From GCA-2733415 sp964635575 (lineage in GTDB: Bacteria; Bacteroidota; Bacteroidia; Flavobacteriales; Flavobacteriaceae), in the NCBI GenBank assembly GCA_964635575.1, contig CAZWNY010000011.1, positions 1 through 36,056 on the forward strand: 36,056 bases of DNA, written 5' to 3'. Below the pieces are notes generated by a model. The model had not been told where the DNA came from, did no database searches, and worked only from the letters and a program-made list of their open reading frames with translations. Every line of letters begins with the position of its first letter. The first letter of the stretch is position 1. This document shows positions 1 through 7,064 of this stretch, in pieces. A program made the position numbers and the translations under genes.

Positions 1-984
1 GCAAAAGAGCGTTGCGATGCTGGTTATGGAGTAAACAAAACAGGAGAAGCAGTTTATTTAGACTTTGCATCGGCAATTAACCGTTACGGAAAAGAACAAG
101 CATTGTTGCATGGAGATAAAAACCCAAGTGAAGCAAAAATATACGAATTAGGACAAGCAGTTATTGAAGCCAAATACGGAAATTTATTTCAAATGTACGA
201 AAAAATTGTAGATGAAAACCCATACAAAACACCAATGATGATTTACCCTGCAACACACTACACAATGGGTGGCGTTTGGGTAGATTACAATTTAATGACA
301 ACTGTGGAAGGTTTATATTGTATTGGTGAAGCAAATTTTTCTGATCACGGAGCAAACAGACTTGGTGCTTCTGCATTAATGCAAGGGTTAGCTGATGGTT
401 ATTTTGTGTTACCCTATACTATTGGTGATTATTTATCGGATGATATTAGAACTGGAGAAATTTCGACAGAAACAAAAGAATTTGATACCGCAGTGAAAGA
501 TGTAAAAGAACGTTTAAACTTTTTTATTAATAACAAAGGAACCAAATCGGTAGATTATTTTCACAAAAAACTAGGTTTAGTAATGTGGGAAAAAGTTGGT
601 ATGGCACGTAATGAAAAAGGTTTAAAAGAAGCCATTTCAGAAATAAAAACCATTAGAGAAGAGTTTTGGAAAGAAGTAAAAGTTCCTGGAAGTTTAGATG
701 AATTCAATCAAGAATTAGAAAAAGCAGGTAGAGTTGCCGATTTTTTAGAATTAGGAGAATTATTTGCTTTAGATGCTTTAAACCGTAACGAATCTTGTGG
801 AGGACATTTTAGAGACGAATCCGTAGAAATTGATGGGCCACAAAAAGGAGAAGCATTGCGTAACGATAAAGATTATGCTTATGTTGCCGCATGGGAATAC
901 AAAGGCGAACCAAGTAATGCAATATTACATAAAGAACAATTAGAGTTTAAAGATATTGAGTTGAAAACAAGATCTTATAAGTAA
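1..984 (+). CDS. sdhA: Succinate dehydrogenase / fumarate reductase flavoprotein subunit (C-terminal part)
   Basis: The reading frame is open from the first base, so the gene starts upstream of the window; 327 residues are visible. SdhA carries covalently bound FAD and oxidises succinate to fumarate on the cytoplasmic face of the membrane in the TCA cycle. The visible part has the C-terminal FAD-binding stretch (HYTMGGVWVD, then GLYCIGEANFSDHGANRLGA and SALMQGLADG) followed by the helical C-terminal domain with ESCGGHFRDES. The sdhB gene follows after 70 bp in the same direction, which supports the assignment. The cytochrome b subunit gene would be expected upstream, outside the window. Family assignment is firm; succinate dehydrogenase rather than fumarate reductase is inferred from the aerobic flavobacterial setting. 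Confidence 0.95.
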   Translation, partial: AKERCDAGYGVNKTGEAVYLDFASAINRYGKEQALLHGDKNPSEAKIYELGQAVIEAKYGNLFQMYEKIVDENPYKTPMMIYPATHYTMGGVWVDYNLMTTVEGLYCIGEANFSDHGANRLGASALMQGLADGYFVLPYTIGDYLSDDIRTGEISTETKEFDTAVKDVKERLNFFINNKGTKSVDYFHKKLGLVMWEKVGMARNEKGLKEAISEIKTIREEFWKEVKVPGSLDEFNQELEKAGRVADFLELGELFALDALNRNESCGGHFRDESVEIDGPQKGEALRNDKDYAYVAAWEYKGEPSNAILHKEQLEFKDIELKTRSYK

Positions 985-1054
985 CATAACTAATTGAGTA
1001 AAGAAATAATTTATTATTACTTAAAACATTTATAAAGAAATAATTTAAAAAAAC

Positions 1055-1801
1055 ATGAACCTAACACTAAAAATCTGGAGACAAAAAGATGCAAATGCCA
1101 AAGGGCAAATGGTCGATTATAAAGTAACTGATATTTCAGAACACATGTCTTTCTTAGAAATGATAGATGTTTTAAATGAACAATTAGTAAACAATGGCGA
1201 TGAACCAGTTGCTTTTGATCATGATTGTAGAGAAGGTATTTGCGGTATGTGTTCCATGTACATAAACGGAGAAGCTCACGGACCAGATCGTGGAATTACA
1301 ACTTGTCAACTACATATGCGTTCGTTTAAAGACGGAGACACTATTACTATTGAACCATTTAGAGCAGCAGCTTTTCCTGTAATTAAAGATTTAGTTGTCG
1401 ATAGAATGTCCTTTGAACGCATACAACAAGCAGGTGGATTTATTTCCGTAAACACCTCAGGAAACACACAAGATGCAAACTCAATTCCAATATCAAAACA
1501 TGATGCTGATGAAGCTATGGATGCTGCAACTTGTATTGGCTGTGGTGCTTGTGTTGCTACCTGTAAAAACTCAAGCGCTATGTTATTTGTAGGCGCTAAA
1601 GTTTCTCAATATGCATTATTACCACAAGGACAAGTAGAAGCTGCCGATCGTGTTAAAAATATGGTCGCACAAATGGACTTAGAAGGTTTTGGCAACTGCA
1701 CCAATACCGGAGCTTGTGAAGTTGAATGTCCAAAAGGAATATCATTAGAAAACATTGCTCGCATGAATAGAGAATATCTAAGTGCAAACCTAAAAGGATA
1801 A
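1055..1801 (+). CDS. sdhB: Succinate dehydrogenase / fumarate reductase iron-sulfur subunit
   Basis: This 248-aa protein passes electrons from the SdhA flavin to the membrane quinone through three Fe-S clusters. The [2Fe-2S] ferredoxin domain has Cys58, Cys63, Cys66 and Cys84 (CREGICGMC, then TTCQ). The C-terminal helical domain has CIGCGACVATC and, later, CEVECPKG, which supply the ligands of the [4Fe-4S] and [3Fe-4S] clusters. Length and motif order match the B-type enzymes seen in Bacteroidota. The gene lies 70 bp after sdhA and is followed by a hairpin terminator, so it is the last gene of the sdh operon. Confidence 0.96.
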   Translation: MNLTLKIWRQKDANAKGQMVDYKVTDISEHMSFLEMIDVLNEQLVNNGDEPVAFDHDCREGICGMCSMYINGEAHGPDRGITTCQLHMRSFKDGDTITIEPFRAAAFPVIKDLVVDRMSFERIQQAGGFISVNTSGNTQDANSIPISKHDADEAMDAATCIGCGACVATCKNSSAMLFVGAKVSQYALLPQGQVEAADRVKNMVAQMDLEGFGNCTNTGACEVECPKGISLENIARMNREYLSANLKG

Positions 1802-1819
1802 GAAATTATTTGCAAAAAT

Positions 1820-1855
1820 AAAAAAACCTGCTCATTTAAGCGGGATTTTTTATTT
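1820..1855 (+). terminator. Rho-independent terminator after sdhB
   Basis: A 6-bp stem CCTGCT/AGCGGG (1827-1832 with 1839-1844, one G-T pair) encloses a 6-nt loop. It is preceded by an A run and followed by ATTTTTT, so the A and T runs can lengthen the stem. It lies 26 bp past the sdhB stop, and the next gene is on the opposite strand. Confidence 0.8.
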
Positions 1856-1918
1856 CATACCTTTTGTTGAAAACTTAAATTCAACATTATGGTGTTAAAT
1901 TAAGATAAATAACACCTA

Positions 1919-2485
1919 CTAAAATTTATAAATTTTAGTAGGTGTTATACAATAGTTTAACGGAATATCATTTTCAAAAATATCTTCAATTAAAGTTTCA
2001 TTAGCATTAAAAAATGACAACCCTATTTTAATACAATTAGGTTTGCACTTCTGAAGCATTTTATCATAAAAACCAGACCCATAACCAACTCTGTTTCCTT
2101 TTACATCAAATGCTAATAACGGAACAAAAACAACATCTAATTTTGTTTCTACCACTTCTATACCATCTACTGGTTCTGGAATATTATGTTTGCTTTTTAC
2201 AATTTTAGTATTATCGGTAAGTAAATAATTGGTCATTTCTAAGGTTTTAAAATTACTCTTAGACACTATAATTTCTTTGTCCTTTGCATGTAAAACATGT
2301 AATATATATTCTGTTTGCACTTCTTTATATGCTGATATTGATAAAAATAAATGATAATACAAACCACCCCAAACAGGTGCATTTAATGTGTTGTTTGCTA
2401 TTTGTAAACTCAAATTTTCTATTTGATTCACAGACAAATTATTCCTTTTTTGTTTGTATATTTTTCGAAATTCTTGCTTTTTCAT
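1919..2485 (-). CDS. 5-formyltetrahydrofolate cyclo-ligase
   Basis: The 188-aa product belongs to the 5-FTHF cyclo-ligase (MTHFS, YgfA) family, which converts 5-formyl-THF to 5,10-methenyl-THF using ATP and so returns this storage folate to one-carbon metabolism. The N-terminus is basic (MKKQEFRKIYKQKR), as in the family. The substrate/ATP-binding signature GYGSGFYDKML is at residues 134-144, preceded by VPLLAFD. The length is normal. The ATG is 16 bp downstream of the stop of the 131-aa gene on the same strand, so the two are probably co-transcribed. The stop codon faces the sdhB terminator. Confidence 0.9.
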   Translation of the reverse strand: MKKQEFRKIYKQKRNNLSVNQIENLSLQIANNTLNAPVWGGLYYHLFLSISAYKEVQTEYILHVLHAKDKEIIVSKSNFKTLEMTNYLLTDNTKIVKSKHNIPEPVDGIEVVETKLDVVFVPLLAFDVKGNRVGYGSGFYDKMLQKCKPNCIKIGLSFFNANETLIEDIFENDIPLNYCITPTKIYKF

Positions 2486-2501
2486 ATCACATTTTCCGAT
2501 T

Positions 2502-2897
2502 TTATTGTACTAATATGCCTTTACAACTCATTAACGGAATATTACGTAACGCTCTTACGTTAATGGTGTTTTTACGGAACGTATATATATTATCGTACAT
2601 TTTATTATCCTCAAAAAAAGTAACTTGAAATTGGTTATTAAGCACCAAAACTTCTTCCGTCATATACTCAATTTTCGCATACGATTTTGGAGGTAATATT
2701 TCAATTTTTTTACGCATATTAGACGTTATTTTATCGGAAGTATAACCGCCAGATAAAATAATTACCATTTCAATCGCAACCTCTTTATCATTTATTAGAT
2801 AAGCATTCCAATCGTTACACTTAAAATCTTCATTATATTCTTGCACAACTGCAACGTAAACATTTTTTACTTTTGGTATAATAATATCTTTTTTCAT
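2502..2897 (-). CDS. Uncharacterised 131-aa protein
   Basis: I do not recognise a named family. The product is a soluble-looking, charged 131-aa protein without signal peptide or membrane segment; it starts MKKDIIIPKVKNVYVAVVQE and has a predicted strand-rich middle. It lies between the Ig-like lipoprotein gene (42 bp upstream) and the 5-FTHF cyclo-ligase gene (16 bp downstream), all on the minus strand, so it is probably part of a small operon. I have a vague memory of similar flavobacterial proteins labelled phenylalanyl-tRNA synthetase alpha subunit; nothing here looks like a class II synthetase, so that label should not be transferred. The coding call is supported by length, spacing and codon use like that of its neighbours. 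Confidence 0.8.
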   Translation of the reverse strand: MKKDIIIPKVKNVYVAVVQEYNEDFKCNDWNAYLINDKEVAIEMVIILSGGYTSDKITSNMRKKIEILPPKSYAKIEYMTEEVLVLNNQFQVTFFEDNKMYDNIYTFRKNTINVRALRNIPLMSCKGILVQ

Positions 2898-2939
2898 AAA
2901 AACATTTTAATAGCGTACAATAAAACGTTTTACTGTCAC

Positions 2940-4541
2940 CTATTTTAATATAAATTGCTGATCAACATCCCAATTTGCTCGTACTTCAATTTTGTCAGGA
3001 TAATAGATTATACGTTCTGGTTGACGTTTTTTTAAATAATTACCTGTATCGTATTTTTGATTCGAATTAGCATCAAAAATCACTCGTAAACTATATTTTG
3101 CAGGGTGTATTTTGTCAAAATCAAATATTGCTTTTCCTTTACCAAACTGTTCATATTTTACTTTTCCACTTACCAATAATTGCACAATAACCGCTTGTTT
3201 TGGCATATTTTTTAAAGTGACACGCATGTTGCTTAACTTGGATAATTCGGGTAACAATGCCGAATAATTTAGCGTATCGTTTGTGTTGTTATAAAAATCG
3301 GTAAATGCGTTTGGGTAAATTTTTATTTGATATTTTTCGTTCTCTTCTTTTTTAAAATGAAACTCTATTAAACCAGTTAGTTTGTTTATTGTTGATGTAA
3401 ATTTAACGGTTGCTGAATCTCTATTGATAATTTTTATTTTCGAATCGTCTATTTTTAGAATAGGAGTACTCGCTATTAACCCAAAATTAGTATGAAAACT
3501 AAACGCATCTCTTGAAGGTTTGATTGTTAATGAATCGGAATTTATTTTTTTTCTAAGTTTAAGCCTAAAAGTATCTTTTTGAGTTTGATGTGTTACCGCA
3601 AAATTTAAAGAGTCTAACTTTAACCCTGGTTTAAACCAATAATTTAAAGTATCATTATCAATATTTTTTAGTAGTATTGATTGATAATTTTTAGGCAGCT
3701 TTTTAGTTATTAATTTTATATTTATGTTTTCGTTATACGCACCTTCATAGCGAAACTTAATTCGAGTTTTTCGTTCATGCTTAGGTTTTAATGCCCTATA
3801 CTCTGTGTCCTCTTTAAATAGTTTTAATTCGTATTCTTGCTTTGTTGGCAGTATAATTTCTTCTTTTATAAATGCTATTTTATCGGTTTTCTGATTAAAT
3901 TTATAGTTTACATCTTCTTCTTTTAAGGCAATTAGCACATATTTACCTGCTTTTAAGTTTTCAAATTTAAAAGTTGTTGCGCTGTCTAAAGTATTGGTAA
4001 TGTAACGAGGTAGTTTTTTATAAATTACCGAATCGGAATATGTACTATCTATTTCATATAACAATACAGAAACAAACTGATCTATTTCTTGGTATAATGC
4101 ATCTTTTATATTTCCTTTTAATTGCAACGAATCTATTGTATTTCCTGTTGAAAAAACATATTTAAAATAAGGTAATGGATTACTTTCATTGTTATCGACA
4201 ATACTATTTCCAAAGTTAAAAGAATACGTGGTATTGGGTTGTAATGTATCTTTTATTTTTATTTTTATAAATTTACTTGCTCCAGATTGCGGAATAATTG
4301 TAGGTAAGTATTTTAACGGTGGTGATATTACTAATTGTTTTGTTATATCTTTTAGCGTTACATATTCATCAAAATATAAACGAATTTCATTTCTTAAAAA
4401 TTGAGTGCTATAATTTTCAGGTATTGCTTTTAATAGCTTTGGTGCATTCGTGTCTTTTTCTCCTCCAGACGGTTGCCCTCTTTTCGCACAACTTAACAAT
4501 ACAGCAAGTATAAATAAAAATAGGTATGTTGTTTTTTTCAT
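2940..4541 (-). CDS. Lipoprotein with bacterial Ig-like (Big_5) domain
   Basis: The 533-aa protein has an N-terminal lipobox (LAVLLSCAK, lipidated Cys18) after a short hydrophobic stretch and is therefore likely anchored in the outer membrane or facing the periplasm. Residues about 29-135 look like a Big_5 (SbsA-type) Ig-like domain, with APKLLKAIPENYS near its start and NTTYSFNFGNSIVDNNE towards its end. The rest is strand-rich and includes AGKYVLIALKEED and PAKYSLRVIFDANSNQKYD, which resemble Ig-like or carboxypeptidase-regulatory-type strands with a DxNxNxxYD-like loop. The function is unknown; a surface or envelope structural role is inferred. It is 42 bp upstream of the 131-aa gene and may be the first gene of that operon. 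Confidence 0.8.
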   Translation of the reverse strand: MKKTTYLFLFILAVLLSCAKRGQPSGGEKDTNAPKLLKAIPENYSTQFLRNEIRLYFDEYVTLKDITKQLVISPPLKYLPTIIPQSGASKFIKIKIKDTLQPNTTYSFNFGNSIVDNNESNPLPYFKYVFSTGNTIDSLQLKGNIKDALYQEIDQFVSVLLYEIDSTYSDSVIYKKLPRYITNTLDSATTFKFENLKAGKYVLIALKEEDVNYKFNQKTDKIAFIKEEIILPTKQEYELKLFKEDTEYRALKPKHERKTRIKFRYEGAYNENINIKLITKKLPKNYQSILLKNIDNDTLNYWFKPGLKLDSLNFAVTHQTQKDTFRLKLRKKINSDSLTIKPSRDAFSFHTNFGLIASTPILKIDDSKIKIINRDSATVKFTSTINKLTGLIEFHFKKEENEKYQIKIYPNAFTDFYNNTNDTLNYSALLPELSKLSNMRVTLKNMPKQAVIVQLLVSGKVKYEQFGKGKAIFDFDKIHPAKYSLRVIFDANSNQKYDTGNYLKKRQPERIIYYPDKIEVRANWDVDQQFILK

Positions 4542-4631
4542 TTTAACGATTTTCTTTAATGATATCTTCTTTAAATTAAGCGAACAAACTTAGTGTTTTA
4601 TTAATAATATACTATTAAGATTAACTATAAA

Positions 4632-5099
4632 TTACCATTTACAAAACGGTTTTTTACTGAGTTGGGAATTGTAATATTTGATTTTTCCAGTAACTTCTTC
4701 GCCTAACCATTTTGGTTTTTTAAAAATTTCGCTTTCTGAAAATAATTCAATTTCAGCAACGACAAGACCTTTGTTTTCATCTAAAAACTCATCTACTTCG
4801 TAAATATGTTTTTCCATTTTTATTTCATACCTAACCTTATTAATAATTCCTTTTTTACATAATTTTAATAACGCTTTTGCTTCAGTTAATTCAATTTCTT
4901 TTTCCCACTCAAAACGAGAAACACCCGTACTATTAGATTTTCCTTTAATGGTTAAAAAACCCTTTTCACCTTTAACACGAACTCGTACTGTTCGTTTAGG
5001 GTTTGTACTTAAAAATCCTTGTGTAATACGAGTTTTTTTAAATGCTAACGCTTTAAAATTTTCATTTTTCACTAAAAATTTACGTTCAATTTCTATCAA
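4632..5099 (-). CDS. CYTH domain protein (triphosphate tunnel metalloenzyme family)
   Basis: The 155-aa product is a single CYTH domain. The diagnostic ExExK motif is at the extreme N-terminus (E3, E5, K7 in IEIERKFLV), followed by strands such as RTVRVRVKGEKGFLTIKGK that form the tunnel binding triphosphate and divalent metal. Family members act as inorganic triphosphatases, thiamine triphosphatases or adenylate cyclases; bacterial stand-alone forms of this size are most often triphosphatases, but the substrate cannot be read from sequence. The start codon is TTG: no in-frame ATG lies upstream and the family motif begins at residue 2. A TATCTTTG element on the minus strand at 5125-5132 would give a leader of about 20 nt. 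The gene is divergent from arsR. Confidence 0.85.
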   Translation of the reverse strand: MIEIERKFLVKNENFKALAFKKTRITQGFLSTNPKRTVRVRVKGEKGFLTIKGKSNSTGVSRFEWEKEIELTEAKALLKLCKKGIINKVRYEIKMEKHIYEVDEFLDENKGLVVAEIELFSESEIFKKPKWLGEEVTGKIKYYNSQLSKKPFCKW

Positions 5100-5124
5100 A
5101 ATTTGTGGTTTTTTTAATTCATTT

Positions 5125-5132
5125 CAAAGATA
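5125..5132 (-). promoter_or_regulatory. Bacteroidota -7 element upstream of the CYTH gene
   Basis: On the minus strand the bases read TATCTTTG, an exact match to the Bacteroidota -7 consensus TAnnTTTG, 25 nt before the TTG start. I see no clear TTG at the expected -33 distance, so this is a half-supported promoter. Confidence 0.45.
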
Positions 5133-5157
5133 GTTTTTTTTAATTATTTTATTATTG

Positions 5158-5172
5158 TAATATTGCAATATA
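5158..5172 (+). promoter_or_regulatory. Candidate ArsR operator and -7 element
   Basis: A perfect 12-bp palindrome ATATTGCAATAT occupies 5160-5171, 11 nt before the arsR ATG. It overlaps TAATATTG (5158-5165), one mismatch from the Bacteroidota -7 consensus. ArsR-family repressors bind imperfect palindromes over their own promoters, so autoregulation through this site is a reasonable inference. It has not been compared with known ArsR sites. Confidence 0.45.
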
Positions 5173-5182
5173 CAAATATAAT

Positions 5183-5506
5183 ATGGGAACAACCAAAACA
5201 GAAATATTTACGGACAAACAAAATGAATTGGCATTAGTATTTAAAGTTTTAGGGAATCCCGCACGTATTGCTATTTTAGAATACATTAGTAAACAAAACA
5301 GTTGTATTTGCAACGATTTGGTTGGCGAAATTGAATTGGCACAACCTACAATTTCTCAACATTTAAAAGAATTAAAAAAAATAAATTTAATTCAAGGAAA
5401 AATTTACGGAAAAAAAATGTGCTACTGTATTAATTTAAAGCAATGGAATAAAATTAAAAATGAATTGCACAGTTTTTTTGAAACTACTCAAAAAAATTGT
5501 TGCTAA
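5183..5506 (+). CDS. arsR: ArsR/SmtB family metalloregulatory repressor
   Basis: The 107-aa winged-helix protein matches ArsR/SmtB repressors, which leave DNA when As(III) or a metal binds to cysteine thiols. LGNPARIAILEYI is the first helix pair; SCICNDLVGE (Cys41, Cys43) corresponds to the ELCVCDL metal-binding motif; QPTISQHLKELKK (54-66) is the recognition helix. Extra cysteines are Cys80 and Cys82 in the wing (MCYCIN) and a terminal Cys106-Cys107 pair. It is the first gene of a three-gene locus with a DUF6428 gene and arsC, so arsenic sensing is more likely than Zn or Cd sensing. A palindrome overlapping the promoter could be its operator. Confidence 0.9.
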   Translation: MGTTKTEIFTDKQNELALVFKVLGNPARIAILEYISKQNSCICNDLVGEIELAQPTISQHLKELKKINLIQGKIYGKKMCYCINLKQWNKIKNELHSFFETTQKNCC

Positions 5507-5563
5507 TTCAGTAATCGTAAAATTAATTGGTTTTAGAAGCTCAAAATTTAAAACAACAACATT

Positions 5564-6049
5564 ATGAACACACAAGAATTTTTAGACCTATTAACAGCAA
5601 ACAACAATAAAAACTTATTGTTTCAATACGCACCAAACCAATTAGTAGGCGCAAACTACCATTTAACGGAAGTAAAAAATGTAACTATCGAATCCGTAGA
5701 TTGTGGCGCAAATTACGATACTTGGCAAGAAACCATAGTGCAAATATGGGAAAGCCCTGCCGATTTCGGAAAAACCGAATTTATAACCGTTAACAAAGCA
5801 TTGTCTATTCTAAAAAAAGTAGATGACCTCAAAAAAATGGTACGCACAGCCGAAATTAAATTTGAGTATGGAAATGCAACTTTTCATACCGCACATTTAT
5901 TTGTAAACGGATACGAAATTAAAAACAACAACTTAATCATAAACCTATCGACTTACAAAACCGATTGTAAAGCAAAAGAGTTATGCGGTGTCCCAAACGA
6001 ATCGCCAAAAAAAGAAACATCTTGCTCTCCAGACAGCGGATGTTGTTAA
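5564..6049 (+). CDS. DUF6428 family protein of the arsenic locus
   Basis: The 161-aa soluble protein looks like the DUF6428 family, which in Bacteroidota is often found next to arsR and arsC; its function is unknown. It has the N-terminal start MNTQEFLDLL, a central segment with VDCGANYDTWQETIVQIWE, and a cysteine-rich tail (DCKAKELC, then SCSPDSGCC at the C-terminus). The terminal Cys-Cys resembles the tail of the ArsR encoded just upstream. It is 57 bp after arsR and 43 bp before arsC, which suggests co-transcription. A role in binding or handing over arsenite is my inference from the cysteines and the neighbours only. Confidence 0.75.
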   Translation: MNTQEFLDLLTANNNKNLLFQYAPNQLVGANYHLTEVKNVTIESVDCGANYDTWQETIVQIWESPADFGKTEFITVNKALSILKKVDDLKKMVRTAEIKFEYGNATFHTAHLFVNGYEIKNNNLIINLSTYKTDCKAKELCGVPNESPKKETSCSPDSGCC

Positions 6050-6092
6050 TTTTTTATTTTAAAAAATACTAAAAATTAACACATTTATAATT

Positions 6093-6509
6093 ATGAAAAA
6101 AATACTTATTTTATGCACCGGTAATTCATGTAGAAGCCAAATGGCTCACGGATACTTAAACTTATTGGCAGCAGAAAAAGCAATTATTTATAGCGCAGGT
6201 ATTGAAACCCATGGATTAAATTTAGGTGCAGTTGCAATTATGAAAGAAGACGGCATCGACATTACGGACTATACCTCTAACCTAGTAACCGAATATAAAA
6301 ATATAAAATTCGACTATATCATTACCGTTTGCGACCATGCAAATACAAATTGCCCATTTATACCCAATAAAAACGCAGTACGATTGCATCATGATTTTTT
6401 CGACCCATCTAAAGTAGTAGGATCTGCAACAAAAAAATACAACGCATTTTTAAAAACCCGTACCGAAATTAAAAACTATTTTAAAAAATTTGCAACAGAT
6501 AATTTATAA
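6093..6509 (+). CDS. arsC: Arsenate reductase, thioredoxin-coupled (LMW phosphatase fold)
   Basis: The 138-aa product has the low-molecular-weight tyrosine phosphatase P-loop CTGNSCRS (Cys8, Cys13, Arg14, Ser15) and the later pair Cys80/Cys87 in VCDHANTNCPF. These match the three redox cysteines of thioredoxin-linked arsenate reductases such as that of Bacillus subtilis. The general acid is probably Asp104 in FFDPSK. It reduces arsenate to arsenite, with the disulfide passed along the three cysteines and released by thioredoxin. The Cys80/Cys87 pair argues against a plain tyrosine phosphatase. No arsB or acr3 gene is in the locus, so export of the arsenite must depend on a gene elsewhere. Confidence 0.88.
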   Translation: MKKILILCTGNSCRSQMAHGYLNLLAAEKAIIYSAGIETHGLNLGAVAIMKEDGIDITDYTSNLVTEYKNIKFDYIITVCDHANTNCPFIPNKNAVRLHHDFFDPSKVVGSATKKYNAFLKTRTEIKNYFKKFATDNL

Positions 6510-6572
6510 TATCATCATTTACAACTCATCAACATCTATTGTCAAATTAGATGAAACTTCATTTTTTGGTTG

Positions 6573-6580
6573 TATCTTTG
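6573..6580 (+). promoter_or_regulatory. Bacteroidota -7 element of the suf operon promoter
   Basis: TATCTTTG exactly matches TAnnTTTG and is 33 nt before the ATG of the A-type carrier gene. No TTG is at the usual -33 spacing. A small palindrome ATGAA-AC-TTCAT sits at 6551-6562, about where the -33 region would be. Confidence 0.55.
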
Positions 6581-6586
6581 TATTCT

Positions 6587-6605
6587 ATTTAGAAATAATC
6601 TAAAT
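6587..6605 (+). promoter_or_regulatory. Perfect 19-bp palindrome at the suf promoter, candidate operator
   Basis: ATTTAGA (6587-6593) and TCTAAAT (6599-6605) are perfect inverted repeats around AATAA. With the -7 element at 6573-6580, transcription should start near 6587, so the palindrome would cover about +1 to +19, the usual place for a repressor site. The 19-bp dyad has the size of DtxR/IdeR-type iron boxes, and Rrf2/IscR regulators also control Fe-S genes. Which regulator binds is inference. Confidence 0.55.
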
Positions 6606-6613
6606 TTTAAAAT

Positions 6614-6943
6614 ATGATAAAGGTTTCAAATATCGCAAAACAAAAAGTAATTGCTTTAATGCATGAAGATGGGTTTAATGCAACAAAAGACTACGTTCGT
6701 GTTGGTGTAAAAAGCGGCGGATGTTCAGGTTTATCTTACGATTTAACCTTCGACAAAAAACAAAAAGAAGAAGATAAGTTATTTGAAGAAAATGGAATAA
6801 AATTAATTGTAGATAAAAAAAGTTTTTTATACCTAATTGGCACAACCCTAGAGTATTCAGGAGGTTTAAATGGCAAAGGATTTGTATTTAACAACCCTAA
6901 CGCCAATAGAACTTGCGGATGTGGAGAATCTTTTTCATTATAA
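6614..6943 (+). CDS. A-type iron-sulfur cluster carrier (IscA/SufA/ErpA family)
   Basis: The 109-aa product has the three invariant A-type carrier cysteines: Cys37 (GGCSGLSYDL) and Cys101/Cys103 (CGCGESF) near the C-terminus. Such proteins receive Fe-S clusters from the SufBCD scaffold and pass them to target enzymes. It is the first gene of the suf operon, behind the TATCTTTG element and the 19-bp palindrome, and is separated from sufB by 121 bp that contain a hairpin. SufA as a name fits the position, but IscA, SufA and ErpA cannot be told apart from sequence alone. Confidence 0.92.
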   Translation: MIKVSNIAKQKVIALMHEDGFNATKDYVRVGVKSGGCSGLSYDLTFDKKQKEEDKLFEENGIKLIVDKKSFLYLIGTTLEYSGGLNGKGFVFNNPNANRTCGCGESFSL

Positions 6944-6970
6944 ATTCAATTTGTAATTTCAAAATTGAAT
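6944..6970 (+). other. Hairpin between the A-type carrier gene and sufB
   Basis: ATTCAATTT (6944-6952) and AAATTGAAT (6962-6970) form a perfect 9-bp stem with a 9-nt loop directly after the stop codon. No T-run follows, so it is not a typical terminator. It could stabilise or partly separate the first cistron from sufB in the mRNA; the stem is pure AT except for one pair, so it is weak. Confidence 0.4.
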
Positions 6971-7064
6971 CTGTAAAAAGAGATTTTGAATTAAAAACGA
7001 AAATTTTAAGAACACCCCAATAGTTAATTAGTGATTGATCTTACTTTAATCTTTTAATAAAAAT

